Positions 20,705 to 31,348 of a DNA stretch of 64,000 nucleotides are shown here, piece by piece. The notes below the pieces were generated by a model, which had not been told where the DNA came from, searched no databases, and was given only the letters and a program-made list of their open reading frames with translations. Every line of letters begins with the position of its first letter. Position 1 is the stretch's first letter. The translations under genes and the position numbers were made by a program. Source of the DNA: Bacillota bacterium (GTDB lineage: Bacteria > Bacillota > Clostridia > Peptostreptococcales > Anaerovoracaceae); NCBI GenBank assembly GCA_029101005.1, contig JAQXQE010000011.1:1-64000 (forward strand), written 5' to 3'.

Positions 20705-20738
20705 AAAAAATCCCGTAGCTTACGCTACGGGATTTTTA
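20705..20738 (+). terminator. Terminator of ferredoxin gene (probably bidirectional with rex)
   Basis: AAAAAATCCCGTAGC-TTAC-GCTACGGGATTTTT. Confidence 0.85.
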
Positions 20739-20752
20739 TTTGTTCTTATCTA

Positions 20753-21406
20753 CTACTTTGACTCACTGATGCTCTTCATCTTGAATGAGAGTGTGTGGAG
20801 TCCATCGCTTAAGTGAACCGACTCAAGAGCAACACTCTTTGGAATCTCGAGATCGATTGGTGCGAAGTTCCAAATACCTGATACTCCAGCATCAACGAGA
20901 AGATCTGCCACCGCCTGTGCATTCTCTCTGTTAACGCAGATTACACCTACATCAACATTGTTCGCTTCTACAAACTCACGAAGACCCTCTATATCCTGTA
21001 CAATTACGTCGTTGCACTCTGTACCAATTACTGCTGGATTCGCATCGAAGATTCCGATGATGTTGAATCCAATCTTGTAGTAGTATGTGTAGTTCGCAAT
21101 TGCCTTACCGATATTACCAGCTCCGATAACTACAGTCTTGTACTCTCTGTCGAGTCCAAGAATCTCGTTAACCTTACCAAACAGATAATCTACGCTATAT
21201 CCATAGCCCTGCTGACCGAACTCACCAAATGTGTTGAGGTCCTGTCTGATCTGTGATGCTGTGAAACCGATGATGGCACTCAGCTCGTTTGAAGAAATCT
21301 TCTTAACCCCCTGTCTCTGAAGCTGACCGAGGTATCTTCTGTAGACAGGAAGTCTCTTAATAATTGCATTAGAAATACGCGGTGTTCTCATATGTTCATC
21401 CCTCAA
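20753..21406 (-). CDS. rex: Redox-sensing transcriptional repressor Rex
   Basis: SNAIIKRLPVYRRYLGQL, VVIGAGNIGKAIANY, GQQGYGYSVDYL. Confidence 0.95.
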   Translation of the reverse strand: MRDEHMRTPRISNAIIKRLPVYRRYLGQLQRQGVKKISSNELSAIIGFTASQIRQDLNTFGEFGQQGYGYSVDYLFGKVNEILGLDREYKTVVIGAGNIGKAIANYTYYYKIGFNIIGIFDANPAVIGTECNDVIVQDIEGLREFVEANNVDVGVICVNRENAQAVADLLVDAGVSGIWNFAPIDLEIPKSVALESVHLSDGLHTLSFKMKSISESK

Positions 21407-21456
21407 TAGTCAATATCGTGCGTTAAGTAGTAATTTGCGGTGTTGTTGAGTATGTC

Positions 21457-21684
21457 TTACTTGTTCTCCTCAACGAAAGCAACGATATCGCCAACTGTAG
21501 CGAACTGCTCAGCAGCCTCATCTGGAATCTCGATTCCGTACTCCTCCTCAACTGCGAGGATAACCTCAACTGCGTCGAGTGAATCTGCCTCAAGATCCTT
21601 CATGAGATCTGTATCTGCTGTGATGAGATTAGCGTCTACGTCGAGCTGCTCTACGATAATATTCTTAATTGTATCAAAAACCAT
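21457..21684 (-). CDS. acpP: Acyl carrier protein
   Basis: DLEADSLDAVEVILAVEEEYGIEIPDE (DSL phosphopantetheine site). Confidence 0.95.
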   Translation of the reverse strand: MVFDTIKNIIVEQLDVDANLITADTDLMKDLEADSLDAVEVILAVEEEYGIEIPDEAAEQFATVGDIVAFVEENK

Positions 21685-21770
21685 AATAATATCCTCCTGG
21701 TTACGTCTTTATTCTCTGCCCGTTACATTGTAACACTTATGTCGAGATTTTCAAGATTTTGTTTCGTAAA

Positions 21771-23690
21771 TTATAACGAGAAGAATTCTTCATACATCTC
21801 ATCGAGCTTCGCGATGAATTCTTCATGCTGCTTCGATGCCTCTCTCATATAATATGAGTTTGTCGCATTCTCAGGCTCGCACATCTCCACCTCGAGCTCT
21901 GCGATGTCTGCTTCAAGCTGATGAATTGCATTCTCCAACTCTTCAGCTCTTCTTCTGTTCCTTCTTTCGTCAGCCTCCTGCTGCTTGCGAAGCTGTCTCT
22001 CTTCTTCGGCACTGAGCGGTGCTCCATCTTCCTTAGCCTCTTCCTTAGAAGACTCAAGAAGTTCCTCCTCCCAGGCCTCCATTGCAGCTTTCTTCTCGAG
22101 ATAGTAATCGAACTTACCCTTGTATTCGACAATTCCATCTGGAGTAAGCTCGAGAATTCTATCTGGAAGCTTACTGAGAAGATATCTGTCGTGGGATACG
22201 ATAATCATCGTTCCCTCGAACTCAGCGATAGCATCCTCTACTACCTCCTTCGACTCGATATCGAGGTGGTTAGTAGGCTCGTCAAGTACCAGTGTGTTTG
22301 CGCCCGAGAGCATAAGCTTCAGCATTGAGAGCTTAGCCTTCTCTCCTCCTGAGAGCGTTCCTACAGTCTTGAAGACATCGTCTCCGAAGAAAAGGAACCT
22401 TCCAAGCAGTGAGCGCATCTCCGTATCCGTATACAGGTGATATGCATTCTTCATCTCTCCAAGTACAGTCTCGCTCTCGTCGAGCAGGAGCTGTCCCTGA
22501 TCGTAGTAACCGAAGTCTACATTGTATCCAATCTTCAGGTATCCATCATCAGCCTTCTCATCTCCGATGAGGATCTTTAGCAGAGTAGTCTTACCTGTTC
22601 CGTTATCTCCTATGATGCAGACGGTCTCGCCCTTCTTGATATCGAGGGCAACATTGTCGAAGAGTTTCTTCTCTCCGAAGCTCTTGCTGAGGTCCTCTGC
22701 AATTACAACATCGTTACCGCTCTTATAATTAGTATCGAAATCCAGCTTGAATTTGGCATTTCTGATTGTAGGCTTGTCAACAAGTTCGAGCATTGCGAGT
22801 CTCTTCTCACGCGACTGGGCCCTCTTGACGAGGTGCTCAGTTCCGTGCTGCTTGAAGCGACGGATGATCTCCTCCTGTCTTGCAATCTCCTTCTGTTGCT
22901 TCTCGTACTCTCTTCTCATAACCTCGAGGCGCTCCTCCTTCTTCACAAGGAATTCGGAGTAGTTACCTCTGTACTCAACGAGAGTACCATCTGTCATATC
23001 AAAGATTCTATTGACAAGTCTATCAAGGAAGTATCTGTCGTGAGATACGACCAGAATAGTTCCACTGTAATTCTTAAGATAAGTCTCGAGCCAGTCTAGC
23101 ATGCGAAGGTCGAGGTGGTTAGTAGGCTCGTCAAGCATGAGAATATCCGGCTTCTTGAGAAGCATGCAAGCCAGCGCAAGTCTTGTTCTCTCTCCGCCGC
23201 TTAGCGTCTCAATCTTCTTGCTCTGCATAGCCTCATCGAAGCCCATATGCTTGAGCACTGCCCTTAACTCACTCTTATAAGTATATCCGCCAGCCTTCTC
23301 GTACTCCTCCATCAGACCAGAGTATCTCTCGAGGTCTCTGTCGAAGGTACTGCTTGTGTGATCCGAGATTGCTGCAGCCAGTTTCTCGATATCCTTCTCC
23401 ATCGCGAAGAGGTGCTCGAAATTCTTCTCAGCCTCCTCAATGACTGTACCGCCAGCGAAGAACTGGTTGTGCTGCTTGAGGTAGCCTACGCTACAGCCGT
23501 TGCGAATATAGACAGAACCTGACGACGGGCTGGACTCACCTGCGATGATACCGAGAAGAGTGGTTTTACCTGAGCCGTTAGGACCTACAATACCGATACG
23601 GTCACCTTTATTGACATTGAAACTGACGTCCTCAAGTACGGCATCAATTCCATATGATTTGTTGATGTCACTTCCTGACATTAAGAGCAT
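21771..23690 (-). CDS. ABC-F family ATP-binding protein
   Basis: Two ABC cassettes (GPNGSGKTTL, LSGGERTRLALA; GDNGTGKTTL, LSGGEKAKLSML), no TM. Confidence 0.93.
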   Translation of the reverse strand: MLLMSGSDINKSYGIDAVLEDVSFNVNKGDRIGIVGPNGSGKTTLLGIIAGESSPSSGSVYIRNGCSVGYLKQHNQFFAGGTVIEEAEKNFEHLFAMEKDIEKLAAAISDHTSSTFDRDLERYSGLMEEYEKAGGYTYKSELRAVLKHMGFDEAMQSKKIETLSGGERTRLALACMLLKKPDILMLDEPTNHLDLRMLDWLETYLKNYSGTILVVSHDRYFLDRLVNRIFDMTDGTLVEYRGNYSEFLVKKEERLEVMRREYEKQQKEIARQEEIIRRFKQHGTEHLVKRAQSREKRLAMLELVDKPTIRNAKFKLDFDTNYKSGNDVVIAEDLSKSFGEKKLFDNVALDIKKGETVCIIGDNGTGKTTLLKILIGDEKADDGYLKIGYNVDFGYYDQGQLLLDESETVLGEMKNAYHLYTDTEMRSLLGRFLFFGDDVFKTVGTLSGGEKAKLSMLKLMLSGANTLVLDEPTNHLDIESKEVVEDAIAEFEGTMIIVSHDRYLLSKLPDRILELTPDGIVEYKGKFDYYLEKKAAMEAWEEELLESSKEEAKEDGAPLSAEEERQLRKQQEADERRNRRRAEELENAIHQLEADIAELEVEMCEPENATNSYYMREASKQHEEFIAKLDEMYEEFFSL

Positions 23691-23702
23691 CAGTTGTCCT
23701 CC

Positions 23703-24719
23703 TTAGAATTCGAGTCCTGGTACGGCATCCATATCATAGCCTGAACTCTCTCCCTTAAGATGTGCGTAGTATGCGGAGCATGCAATCATTACTCCGTTAT
23801 CTGTACACAGAATCGGGCTTGGCACGCAGATCTCGATGCCGTGCTTTGCAGCCTCTTCTGTGATGAGTTCTCTGAGTCTTGAGTTGGACGATACGCCTCC
23901 AGCCATTACGATTCTCTTCTGGCCGAATTCAAGTGCTGCGCCTACAGCCTTGTTGACAAGCACCTCGACAACTGCCTCCTGGAAGCTCGCCGCGAGATCG
24001 TTGACATTGATCTCTCTGCCTGTCTGACGCTCAGTGTTGATGTAGTTGAGAGCCTGTGTCTTGAGTCCGCTGAAGCTGAAGTCGTAGCTTCCATTCTCAA
24101 GGTATACTCTCTTGAATGCTACTGCATCCTTATTGCCTGACTTTGCAGCTTTGTCGACTTTAGGTCCGCCTGGATAACCGAGTCCGATTACTCTGGCAAC
24201 CTTATCGAATGCCTCTCCAGCCGCATCATCTCTAGTACCTCCGAGCTTCTCGCAGGTATTATATTCCTTAACATTGATGATATTCGTATGACCTCCAGAT
24301 ACTACAAGCCCCATAAAAGGTGGCTCGAGCTCAAGGTGCTCGATATAGTTCGCCGCAATATGACCGTGCATGTGGTTGACACCCACGAGCGGAATATCCT
24401 TTGCATAGGCGATGGCCTTAGCTGCAGCAACTCCGATGAGGAGCGCACCGACGAGTCCCGGGCCGTATGCGACACCGATGAGGTCTACATCATCGATTGT
24501 ACAACCAGCCTCCTCGAGAGCCTTGTCGATAACCGCATTGATGTTCTCGAGATGTTTTCTCGAGGCGATCTCCGGCACAACTCCGCCGTACTCTGTGTGA
24601 ATATCTATCTGCGATGAGATGACATTAGCGAGCATCTCTCTTCCGTTGGCGACAATACCAATCGCAGTCTCGTCACAGCTTGACTCTATTCCCAATGTGA
24701 TGTGCTTTCCGTTAAGCAT
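23703..24719 (-). CDS. tsaD: tRNA N6-threonylcarbamoyltransferase TsaD
   Basis: LGIESSCDETAIGIV, HMHGHIAAN, VVSGGHTNI. Confidence 0.97.
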   Translation of the reverse strand: MLNGKHITLGIESSCDETAIGIVANGREMLANVISSQIDIHTEYGGVVPEIASRKHLENINAVIDKALEEAGCTIDDVDLIGVAYGPGLVGALLIGVAAAKAIAYAKDIPLVGVNHMHGHIAANYIEHLELEPPFMGLVVSGGHTNIINVKEYNTCEKLGGTRDDAAGEAFDKVARVIGLGYPGGPKVDKAAKSGNKDAVAFKRVYLENGSYDFSFSGLKTQALNYINTERQTGREINVNDLAASFQEAVVEVLVNKAVGAALEFGQKRIVMAGGVSSNSRLRELITEEAAKHGIEICVPSPILCTDNGVMIACSAYYAHLKGESSGYDMDAVPGLEF

Positions 24720-25167
24720 TCACTAAGTCCTTTCTGAGTATGAGAGCATCCTCACCGTTGTCGATGTAGTAGCCCTCTCTTCTACCAATCTCTTCAAAAC
24801 CGAGCTTGCGGTACAGGCTTATCGCCCTCACATTGCTCGGTCTGACCTCAAGGCTGAGTTCCGTTACCGCCTCCGCCTGAAGTCTTCTTATTATCTCTTC
24901 CATTATCGCAAGACCGACACGTCTGCCCCTCATACTCTCGCATACCGCGATATTGTTGAGCTGCGCCTCACCCGCAATATTCCATACATCTGTATATCCT
25001 GCGAAAATTCCGTCGCATTCTGCGACGATTACTCTCGCCAGACGGTTATTCTCTATGTCGTGCAGTATTGACTCTTCGCTCCACGGCATCGGAAAAGTCG
25101 CTTCCTCAAGCACCGCGATTGCTGCTGCGTCCTCAGCTACTGCATCTCTGATGATGATCTCACTCAT
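24712..25167 (-). CDS. rimI: Ribosomal protein alanine N-acetyltransferase
   Basis: GNAT fold, ESMRGRRVGLAIMEEII, RPSNVRAISLYRKLGFEEIGRREGYY; tsa context. Confidence 0.92.
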   Translation of the reverse strand: MSEIIIRDAVAEDAAAIAVLEEATFPMPWSEESILHDIENNRLARVIVAECDGIFAGYTDVWNIAGEAQLNNIAVCESMRGRRVGLAIMEEIIRRLQAEAVTELSLEVRPSNVRAISLYRKLGFEEIGRREGYYIDNGEDALILRKDLVNA

Positions 25168-25169
25168 AG

Positions 25170-25907
25170 CTACCTGCTGATCTTCTTACTGAGAGTTCCC
25201 TCTCTCAGTCTCTGCTCAGCCTCGCTGAGTCTCATATAGTTTGGAAGCAGTTCGCCGTACTCAAGTACATCTCCCGCCTCGCTCTTCTTCTTAGCAATCA
25301 TAGCCACTTCAGCTGCATGCTGGTATCTGATCTCCTGTGAAGCGAGTGCATAGGTACCTGCCTTAAGCCCTTCGCTTATGATGCTCTCATATGCATCGAT
25401 GCCATCACCTGTGAAGCAGAGTCTGCCATCGAGTTTCTCTGCCATCTCAAGGATGTCCTCAATCATACACTGCTTCTGCTCAGCATACTCTGTCAGCTCA
25501 CCATTCTCAATCTTCCAGATTCCACCATAAGTCTGGCGGCGTCTCGCATTGATAATTGAGCATATATATGTGCATCCTTCAGCCTCAGCATAAGCCTTCG
25601 CTCTCAGAGCCATCGCCTCAAGGGATGACACAGAAATGCAAGGAAGCCCCAAAATCTGAGAGAGAGTCCTTGCTGTTGTCACTCCTATTCTGATACCCGT
25701 GAATGATCCCGGGCCCACTGATGCAGCCACATGTGTGATATCCTTCTTAGCTGCGCCAGCCTTGCTGATGCTCTCATCTGCAAGATGGATGATGTCCTTG
25801 AGATGATTCTTTTCTGAGGAAGAAGATGATGCACTTACTTTGCCGGATTCGTCAATTACTGCGGCAGAGCCGTATCTGCCCGTTGTCTCCAGTGCAAGAA
25901 TCAGCAT
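25170..25907 (-). CDS. tsaB: TsaB threonylcarbamoyladenosine biosynthesis protein
   Basis: ILALETTGRYGSAAVID, SVGPGSFTGIRIGVTTARTLSQ. Confidence 0.94.
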   Translation of the reverse strand: MLILALETTGRYGSAAVIDESGKVSASSSSSEKNHLKDIIHLADESISKAGAAKKDITHVAASVGPGSFTGIRIGVTTARTLSQILGLPCISVSSLEAMALRAKAYAEAEGCTYICSIINARRRQTYGGIWKIENGELTEYAEQKQCMIEDILEMAEKLDGRLCFTGDGIDAYESIISEGLKAGTYALASQEIRYQHAAEVAMIAKKKSEAGDVLEYGELLPNYMRLSEAEQRLREGTLSKKISR

Positions 25908-26335
25908 ATCGTAAGCATCCTTTCTCCGTCATTATCTGTATACTCTATTCTGATCAGAATCGCATCTTCAGGCATTACAGACAGAACGATGTCCGCCCAT
26001 TCGACGATGCAAAGACCGTCACCATCGAAGAACTCATCACCTCCGATATCGAGCAGTTCCTCTCCGTCCGAGAGTCTGTAGACATCGAAGTGATAGAGTG
26101 GAAGCCTTCCACTTGAATACTCCTTCACGATGTTGAAGGTAGGGCTGCTGACTGTCTCGGTCACGCCCAGCCCTCTTGCGATATACTTGCTGAGTGCTGT
26201 TTTGCCTGTACCAAGGTCACCCACAAGGCCGATAACATCGCCTGGTTCTGCGTTCTGAGCAAGCATAAGACCGAAGGCCTCGGTCTCTGTTTCATTCTTT
26301 AATATTATTGTCTTACTTTGAAGTGTTTCTTTCAT
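25901..26335 (-). CDS. tsaE: TsaE tRNA threonylcarbamoyladenosine ATPase
   Basis: GLVGDLGTGKTALSKYIARGLG, SSPTFNIVKEY, HFDVYRL. Confidence 0.95.
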   Translation of the reverse strand: MKETLQSKTIILKNETETEAFGLMLAQNAEPGDVIGLVGDLGTGKTALSKYIARGLGVTETVSSPTFNIVKEYSSGRLPLYHFDVYRLSDGEELLDIGGDEFFDGDGLCIVEWADIVLSVMPEDAILIRIEYTDNDGERMLTIC

Positions 26336-26867
26336 TATGCAGGAATCCCGAAATTCTCTTATAGAGTACGAATGTAAGAACTGAGTTAGCTCCTGCCTTC
26401 AGGAAGTTGAAGAGGATAATCAGCGGCAGCATGCTTAAGATTGCCTCCTTAGGTACTCCCATGAATGCTGATGTCACGAAGATATTCATGATGCACATGA
26501 TGATGATTGTCAGAATAACTCCGATAACCAGCGCCTTCGCAGCAGTCTTTCTAGTCTTACTTCTGTTGTAAAGTGTACCGATTACTGTAGCAACAATTCC
26601 TGTCGCGATGAAATGCATTACAAAGCCATAGATTCCATCTCCACCCATCAGGAATGCCTGAATGAAGCATACGATGAATGTAACGATGAGTCCTGGAATT
26701 GGTCCATAAGCGAAAGCTGTGATGTAGATAGGCACATCCGCTGGATTATATACCAGGAATGGCATTGGCGGGAATGGGATTCTCACCATAGTTACCAGTA
26801 CTAAAGATATAGCTGTCATAAGAGCCAGCTTAACGAGAAGCTGTGTGCTCATTCTGTTATTTCTCAT
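26313..26867 (-). CDS. ECF transporter S component
   Basis: Multi-TM; LALMTAISLVLVTMVRIPFPPMPFLVYNPADVPIYITAFAYGPIPGLIV. Confidence 0.85.
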   Translation of the reverse strand: MRNNRMSTQLLVKLALMTAISLVLVTMVRIPFPPMPFLVYNPADVPIYITAFAYGPIPGLIVTFIVCFIQAFLMGGDGIYGFVMHFIATGIVATVIGTLYNRSKTRKTAAKALVIGVILTIIIMCIMNIFVTSAFMGVPKEAILSMLPLIILFNFLKAGANSVLTFVLYKRISGFLHNERNTSK

Positions 26868-26896
26868 TGGGATTGTCTTCCTTTAAGTTATTATTT

Positions 26897-28327
26897 CTAT
26901 CCGCAGATGTTCTCGATTGCACGAGCGTAGATTCTCGCCATCTTGTAGAACGACTCGATACTCATGCACTCGTCAGCCTGATGCATTGTGTCAGGCTCTC
27001 CTGGGAAAAGGCCTCCATAGGCCAGTGTGTTCTTCAGGAGTTTCGCGTATGTTCCGCCACCGATGACCAAAGGCTTGTTCTCTGTGTCGCCAGTCTCCTC
27101 AACATATGCATCCATAAGTTTAACTACCATTGGATGCTCGAGTGAGAGGTAGATTGGATCCTCGCCCATTGTCTTGACTATGCCTATGCGAGTCTTCTCG
27201 CAGGTCTGCTCGATGCCCTCATATACCTGCTCTTCTGTGCATGTAACAGGGTATCTTATGTTCACAGTTACTGAGGCCATCTCCTCGTTGAAGCTCGCCA
27301 TTCCGACATTCCATACCAGCTTGCCTGATGGCTCGTCCTCAAGAGCACAGCCCATATTCTCACCGTGAAGATTGAATCCAATATATTCGTTGTAGAATGC
27401 GATGTATTCATTGACCTCTTCGTTGGCAAACTGCAGTCTTCCAAGGAAGTCAAGCAGTATGCTGATAGCATTGACGCCGAGCCATGGCTGCGCACCATGA
27501 GCCGCTACGCCTGCCGCCTCGATGGCCATAGACGAACCCTGTTTTCTCGCTTTGACTTCGAAACCTGTCTCCGAAGAGTACTGTTCAGCTCTCTCTTTGA
27601 TAGTCTCGTACATAGCGCTGTCTGTTGTAGCAACGACTGCTCTAGCTGAAGCAGGCACCGCATTTGGTGCAGTTCCTGCCTGAAGCTTAGTGAGTCTCAG
27701 GCCGTCTTTGAATCTGCCAGGGTTAAGCTTCTGTGAGAGATCGAAGAAGAGGATTCCCTTCTCTCCGTGAATCAGAGGGAACTCACCATCTGGTGTGAAT
27801 CCGAGGTCAGGCATTCCCACATTCTCGATATAATGCTCCATGCCCACTTTGTTAGTCTCCTCATCGAGACCGAGCACGAGTCTGATATTCTTCTTAGGCT
27901 TGAAGCCAGCCTCCTTGAGAGCTTTCATAGCGTAAAGGCTTGCCACAAGAGGACCCTTATCGTCGGATACGCCTCTGCCGTAGATTCTGCCATCCGCAAT
28001 TCTCGCTGTGAATGGATCTGAAGTCCAGCCTGTGCCCTCAGGAACTACATCGAGGTGTCCTACGATTGCGAAGTTCTCAGCCTTCGCTTCCTCTGACTTG
28101 AATTCGATATGACCACCGTAGTTATCGTCGTTGAGTGTATCGAAGCCGAGATTGCTTCCGAGCTCTAACATATGCTCAAGAGCCTTCTGCGGGCCTCTAC
28201 CGAAAGGATACACTTCTCCGTCGGTAGTTCTCACTGCTTCGGTCTCAACACTGTTGATAGCAACAGACTCCTTGAGTGCGGCTAGCATATCGTCTTTATA
28301 TGTATCAAGTATCTCAAGATAATTCAT
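26897..28327 (-). CDS. pepV: PepV-type dipeptidase (M20)
   Basis: FAIVGHLDVVPEGTGWTSDPF, GRGVSDDKGP, ALEDEPSGKLVWNVG. Confidence 0.9.
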   Translation of the reverse strand: MNYLEILDTYKDDMLAALKESVAINSVETEAVRTTDGEVYPFGRGPQKALEHMLELGSNLGFDTLNDDNYGGHIEFKSEEAKAENFAIVGHLDVVPEGTGWTSDPFTARIADGRIYGRGVSDDKGPLVASLYAMKALKEAGFKPKKNIRLVLGLDEETNKVGMEHYIENVGMPDLGFTPDGEFPLIHGEKGILFFDLSQKLNPGRFKDGLRLTKLQAGTAPNAVPASARAVVATTDSAMYETIKERAEQYSSETGFEVKARKQGSSMAIEAAGVAAHGAQPWLGVNAISILLDFLGRLQFANEEVNEYIAFYNEYIGFNLHGENMGCALEDEPSGKLVWNVGMASFNEEMASVTVNIRYPVTCTEEQVYEGIEQTCEKTRIGIVKTMGEDPIYLSLEHPMVVKLMDAYVEETGDTENKPLVIGGGTYAKLLKNTLAYGGLFPGEPDTMHQADECMSIESFYKMARIYARAIENICG

Positions 28328-29610
28328 TATTCGATTGCTCCAATGCTTCCGGCATGAGATGTATCCTTTGTTACATAGTCAGATACGATCTTGCCGTCTT
28401 TGATAGTTGCGATATTTACGTGTCTGATTGTGTTACCCATCTCATCAAACTCGAAAACCCCAGTTGCTCCGTGGACACCTGTGAGCTTGAGTAATGCATC
28501 TCTAATTGCCGGACCCTTAGTTGACTTAGCGTAGTTGATTGCATTCATCAGCAGAAGGTATGAATCGTATCCAAGCGCAGCATTCTGAGTTGGCATATCA
28601 TCTGAACCGTACTTGGTTGCATACTCAATGATGAATCTCTGAGTCTCAGCAGTAACACTGTCTGTTGTGATATTGTCCTCATTAATTACTGTATCGTATG
28701 GGAAGGCGAACTTATACGCCTGATGCTTCTTAGTCATATTGACGAAATCCGCAGTTCCCCACGCCTTTGTTCCGATAATTGTGAGTCCTCTGAGGCCCTT
28801 CTTCTCAGCAAGCGTGAGGAATGAATCCATCTGGTCTGTTGTCAGTGGAAGGAAGACAGTATCCGCACCAGACTTCTGAATCTCCTTGATGAGAGGCTTC
28901 CAGCTGTCGTTAGTGATTGTTGTATTCGTTCTAAGCACAACAGGATTTGTCTTCTTCTTGCCGAGCATATCCTTGAGCTTATCATCGAAGCCGTCAACTA
29001 CAGCAGTAACTGTACTGTCGTTCTTGATGTCTACGATAGCAATGTTATTTGACGCAAGATGCTTATATGCGTACTCAGCAATTCCCGCACCCATCTGAGC
29101 GTCCGTGATGCACGCTCTGAAATAGAATCCGTTATCCTGTGTGACAAGCGGATTAACAGCAGATGGTGTGATAGTTGGAATTCTCGCCACACCGACGAAC
29201 TCCGAAGCAATCAGTGATGATGCCTCTCCACAGCTTCCGATGATAGCAACAGGTTCCATCTTAATCAGGTTCTCAATAGCAGTCTTAGCCGACTTGGTAT
29301 TGGACTGCGTATCTACCTTGATTAGCTCAACATTGTATCCGTTAACATTGTTATATATGCTGTTTGCAAGCTCGATACCCTTGATCTCAGCCGCTCCAAT
29401 CTCTGCATCAGAACCAGTCTGTGGTTCGAATACACCAATGTAGATTGTGTTACCATCGTTCTTCTGTGGTTCATCGATAAAAGTGTATCTGAAATTATCG
29501 AAGGTTGTGCATCCTGTCATAGCCAGTGTGCACATCGCCATCAGCATTATGAGTGATATTAGTTTCGTTCTTCTACCAGTCTTCACGCTTAAGAGCCTTT
29601 CTAATCTCAT
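28327..29610 (-). CDS. Branched-chain amino-acid-type ABC transporter substrate-binding lipoprotein
   Basis: Lipobox LAMTGC; IYIGVFEPQTGSDAEIGAAEIKGIELA periplasmic-binding fold. Confidence 0.85.
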   Translation of the reverse strand: MRLERLLSVKTGRRTKLISLIMLMAMCTLAMTGCTTFDNFRYTFIDEPQKNDGNTIYIGVFEPQTGSDAEIGAAEIKGIELANSIYNNVNGYNVELIKVDTQSNTKSAKTAIENLIKMEPVAIIGSCGEASSLIASEFVGVARIPTITPSAVNPLVTQDNGFYFRACITDAQMGAGIAEYAYKHLASNNIAIVDIKNDSTVTAVVDGFDDKLKDMLGKKKTNPVVLRTNTTITNDSWKPLIKEIQKSGADTVFLPLTTDQMDSFLTLAEKKGLRGLTIIGTKAWGTADFVNMTKKHQAYKFAFPYDTVINEDNITTDSVTAETQRFIIEYATKYGSDDMPTQNAALGYDSYLLLMNAINYAKSTKGPAIRDALLKLTGVHGATGVFEFDEMGNTIRHVNIATIKDGKIVSDYVTKDTSHAGSIGAIE

Positions 29611-30538
29611 CAGCAGTCTCCATATAATTAATGGATCCCCTCAGATGCGATGAGCCGTGCATACCCTTGGTATACCAGCCCACATGCTTCCTCAGTTCCT
29701 TGACTGCACTAGTTTCGCCTTTGAGCTCAATGAGCCCGTCGAAATGCTTGAGAAGCATCTCTATCTTCTCAGCTGAATCTGGTGGAGCCGGTAGCTCCTC
29801 ACCCCTGTACAAGGCATCCAGATCTCTGAATATCCACGGATTGCCAAGTGCGCCTCTTGCGACCATTACCATATCGCAACCGGTCTCCTTCATCATTCGG
29901 ATTCCGTCCTCGGCCTTCATGACATCTCCATTGCCGATAAGAGGGATATTAATCGCCTCTTTAACCTGTCTGATTATGTTCCAGTCAGCACTGCCATTGT
30001 AGTACTGCTCTCTGGTTCTTCCGTGCAGGCATACAGCAGATGCACCCGCACTTTCAATTGCCTGCGCAACTTCAACAGCATTGATACTGTCAGATGATAC
30101 TCCCATTCTAATCTTACATGTAACAGGCTTCGAGCTGTTATCAACAGCCGCCTTAGTCACATCGTAGATGAGTTCAGGATTCTTGAGAAGCGCAGAACCA
30201 TCTCCGTTCTTGAAAACCTTAGGTACTGGGCAACCCATATTGATGTCGAGCACAGCATTGCTGAGATCATCCAGTTTTCTCGCTGCATATGCGATAATCT
30301 CAGGTTCGCTTCCGAATATCTGAATTGCGGTTGGACCAGCAGTCTCCTTGATGTAAAGGAGCTTGGCTGTATTCCTGTCTCCGTAATACAGACCCTTAGC
30401 ACTCACCATCTCTGTTACAGTAAGCGCCGCGCCCATATCCTCACACATCTCCCTCATTACCGCATCAGTTATTCCAGCTAGCGGTGCGAGTATGAACGGA
30501 TTCTTCAGTTCAAGCTGTCCTATTCTCGCTTTCTTCAT
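29573..30538 (-). CDS. dusB: tRNA-dihydrouridine synthase
   Basis: FILAPLAGITDAVMREMCEDMGA, DINMGCPVPKV, IPLIGNGDV. Confidence 0.95.
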   Translation of the reverse strand: MKKARIGQLELKNPFILAPLAGITDAVMREMCEDMGAALTVTEMVSAKGLYYGDRNTAKLLYIKETAGPTAIQIFGSEPEIIAYAARKLDDLSNAVLDINMGCPVPKVFKNGDGSALLKNPELIYDVTKAAVDNSSKPVTCKIRMGVSSDSINAVEVAQAIESAGASAVCLHGRTREQYYNGSADWNIIRQVKEAINIPLIGNGDVMKAEDGIRMMKETGCDMVMVARGALGNPWIFRDLDALYRGEELPAPPDSAEKIEMLLKHFDGLIELKGETSAVKELRKHVGWYTKGMHGSSHLRGSINYMETADEIRKALKREDW

Positions 30539-31344
30539 TACTTGTTCTTCCTCTGAAGACCCTTGTTCTTCTCATAGATGAAGAGCAGGCCATCAAGTGT
30601 AAGACGCTTGTCGATAACATCGATGCAGTCGATGCCACTATCTACCATATTAGCGAGACCGCCTGTAGCGACAACCTTGATATCGTCAGCATTCTCACCG
30701 TACACCTCAACAAGTTCTTTCTTCATGCCGTTGATGATGTACTCCGCAAGACCCATGTGACCGAAGATCAGACCCGCCTGAATGCACTCAGTAGTGTTCT
30801 TGCAGATGAATCTTGAAGGTATATCGAGGTCTACATTCGGAAGCTTCGCAGTCTGCTGGAAAAGCGCTGACGCTGAAGTCTTAATACCCGGCGCAATCGC
30901 TCCTCCGACGAATTCTCCTCCACTTGTTACTACGCAGAAAGTCGTAGCTGTTCCGAAGTCAACCACAATTACAGGACACTTGAGTCTTGTGTATGCAGCA
31001 ACCGAGTTGACGATTCTGTCTGAACCTATCTGTCTCGGATCATCGCACTTGATCTTAAGTCCTGTCTTGATACCAGTAGCAACGATGATAGGCTCAAGTT
31101 TGAAATACTTGTAGCTCATGTGCTGAAGTGTAAATATGAGCGAAGGAACTACGGATGAGATGATGATGTCATCAATATCACCCGGATCGAGTCCCTCATG
31201 GCGGAACATGCTGTCAACCAGTGTTCCATACTCATCAGCACTTCGTCTTGTATCAGTTGTCAGTCTCCATTTTGTGATGAGCTTCTCCCTATCGAACACA
31301 CCGAGAACGACATTTGTGTTACCTACGTCTACAGCAAGCAGCAT
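30538..31344 (-). CDS. coaX: Type III pantothenate kinase
   Basis: MLLAVDVGNTNVVLGVFD, VVDFGTATTFCVV, GGAIAPGIKTSA. Confidence 0.96.
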   Translation of the reverse strand: MLLAVDVGNTNVVLGVFDREKLITKWRLTTDTRRSADEYGTLVDSMFRHEGLDPGDIDDIIISSVVPSLIFTLQHMSYKYFKLEPIIVATGIKTGLKIKCDDPRQIGSDRIVNSVAAYTRLKCPVIVVDFGTATTFCVVTSGGEFVGGAIAPGIKTSASALFQQTAKLPNVDLDIPSRFICKNTTECIQAGLIFGHMGLAEYIINGMKKELVEVYGENADDIKVVATGGLANMVDSGIDCIDVIDKRLTLDGLLFIYEKNKGLQRKNK

Positions 31345-31348
31345 CGGT

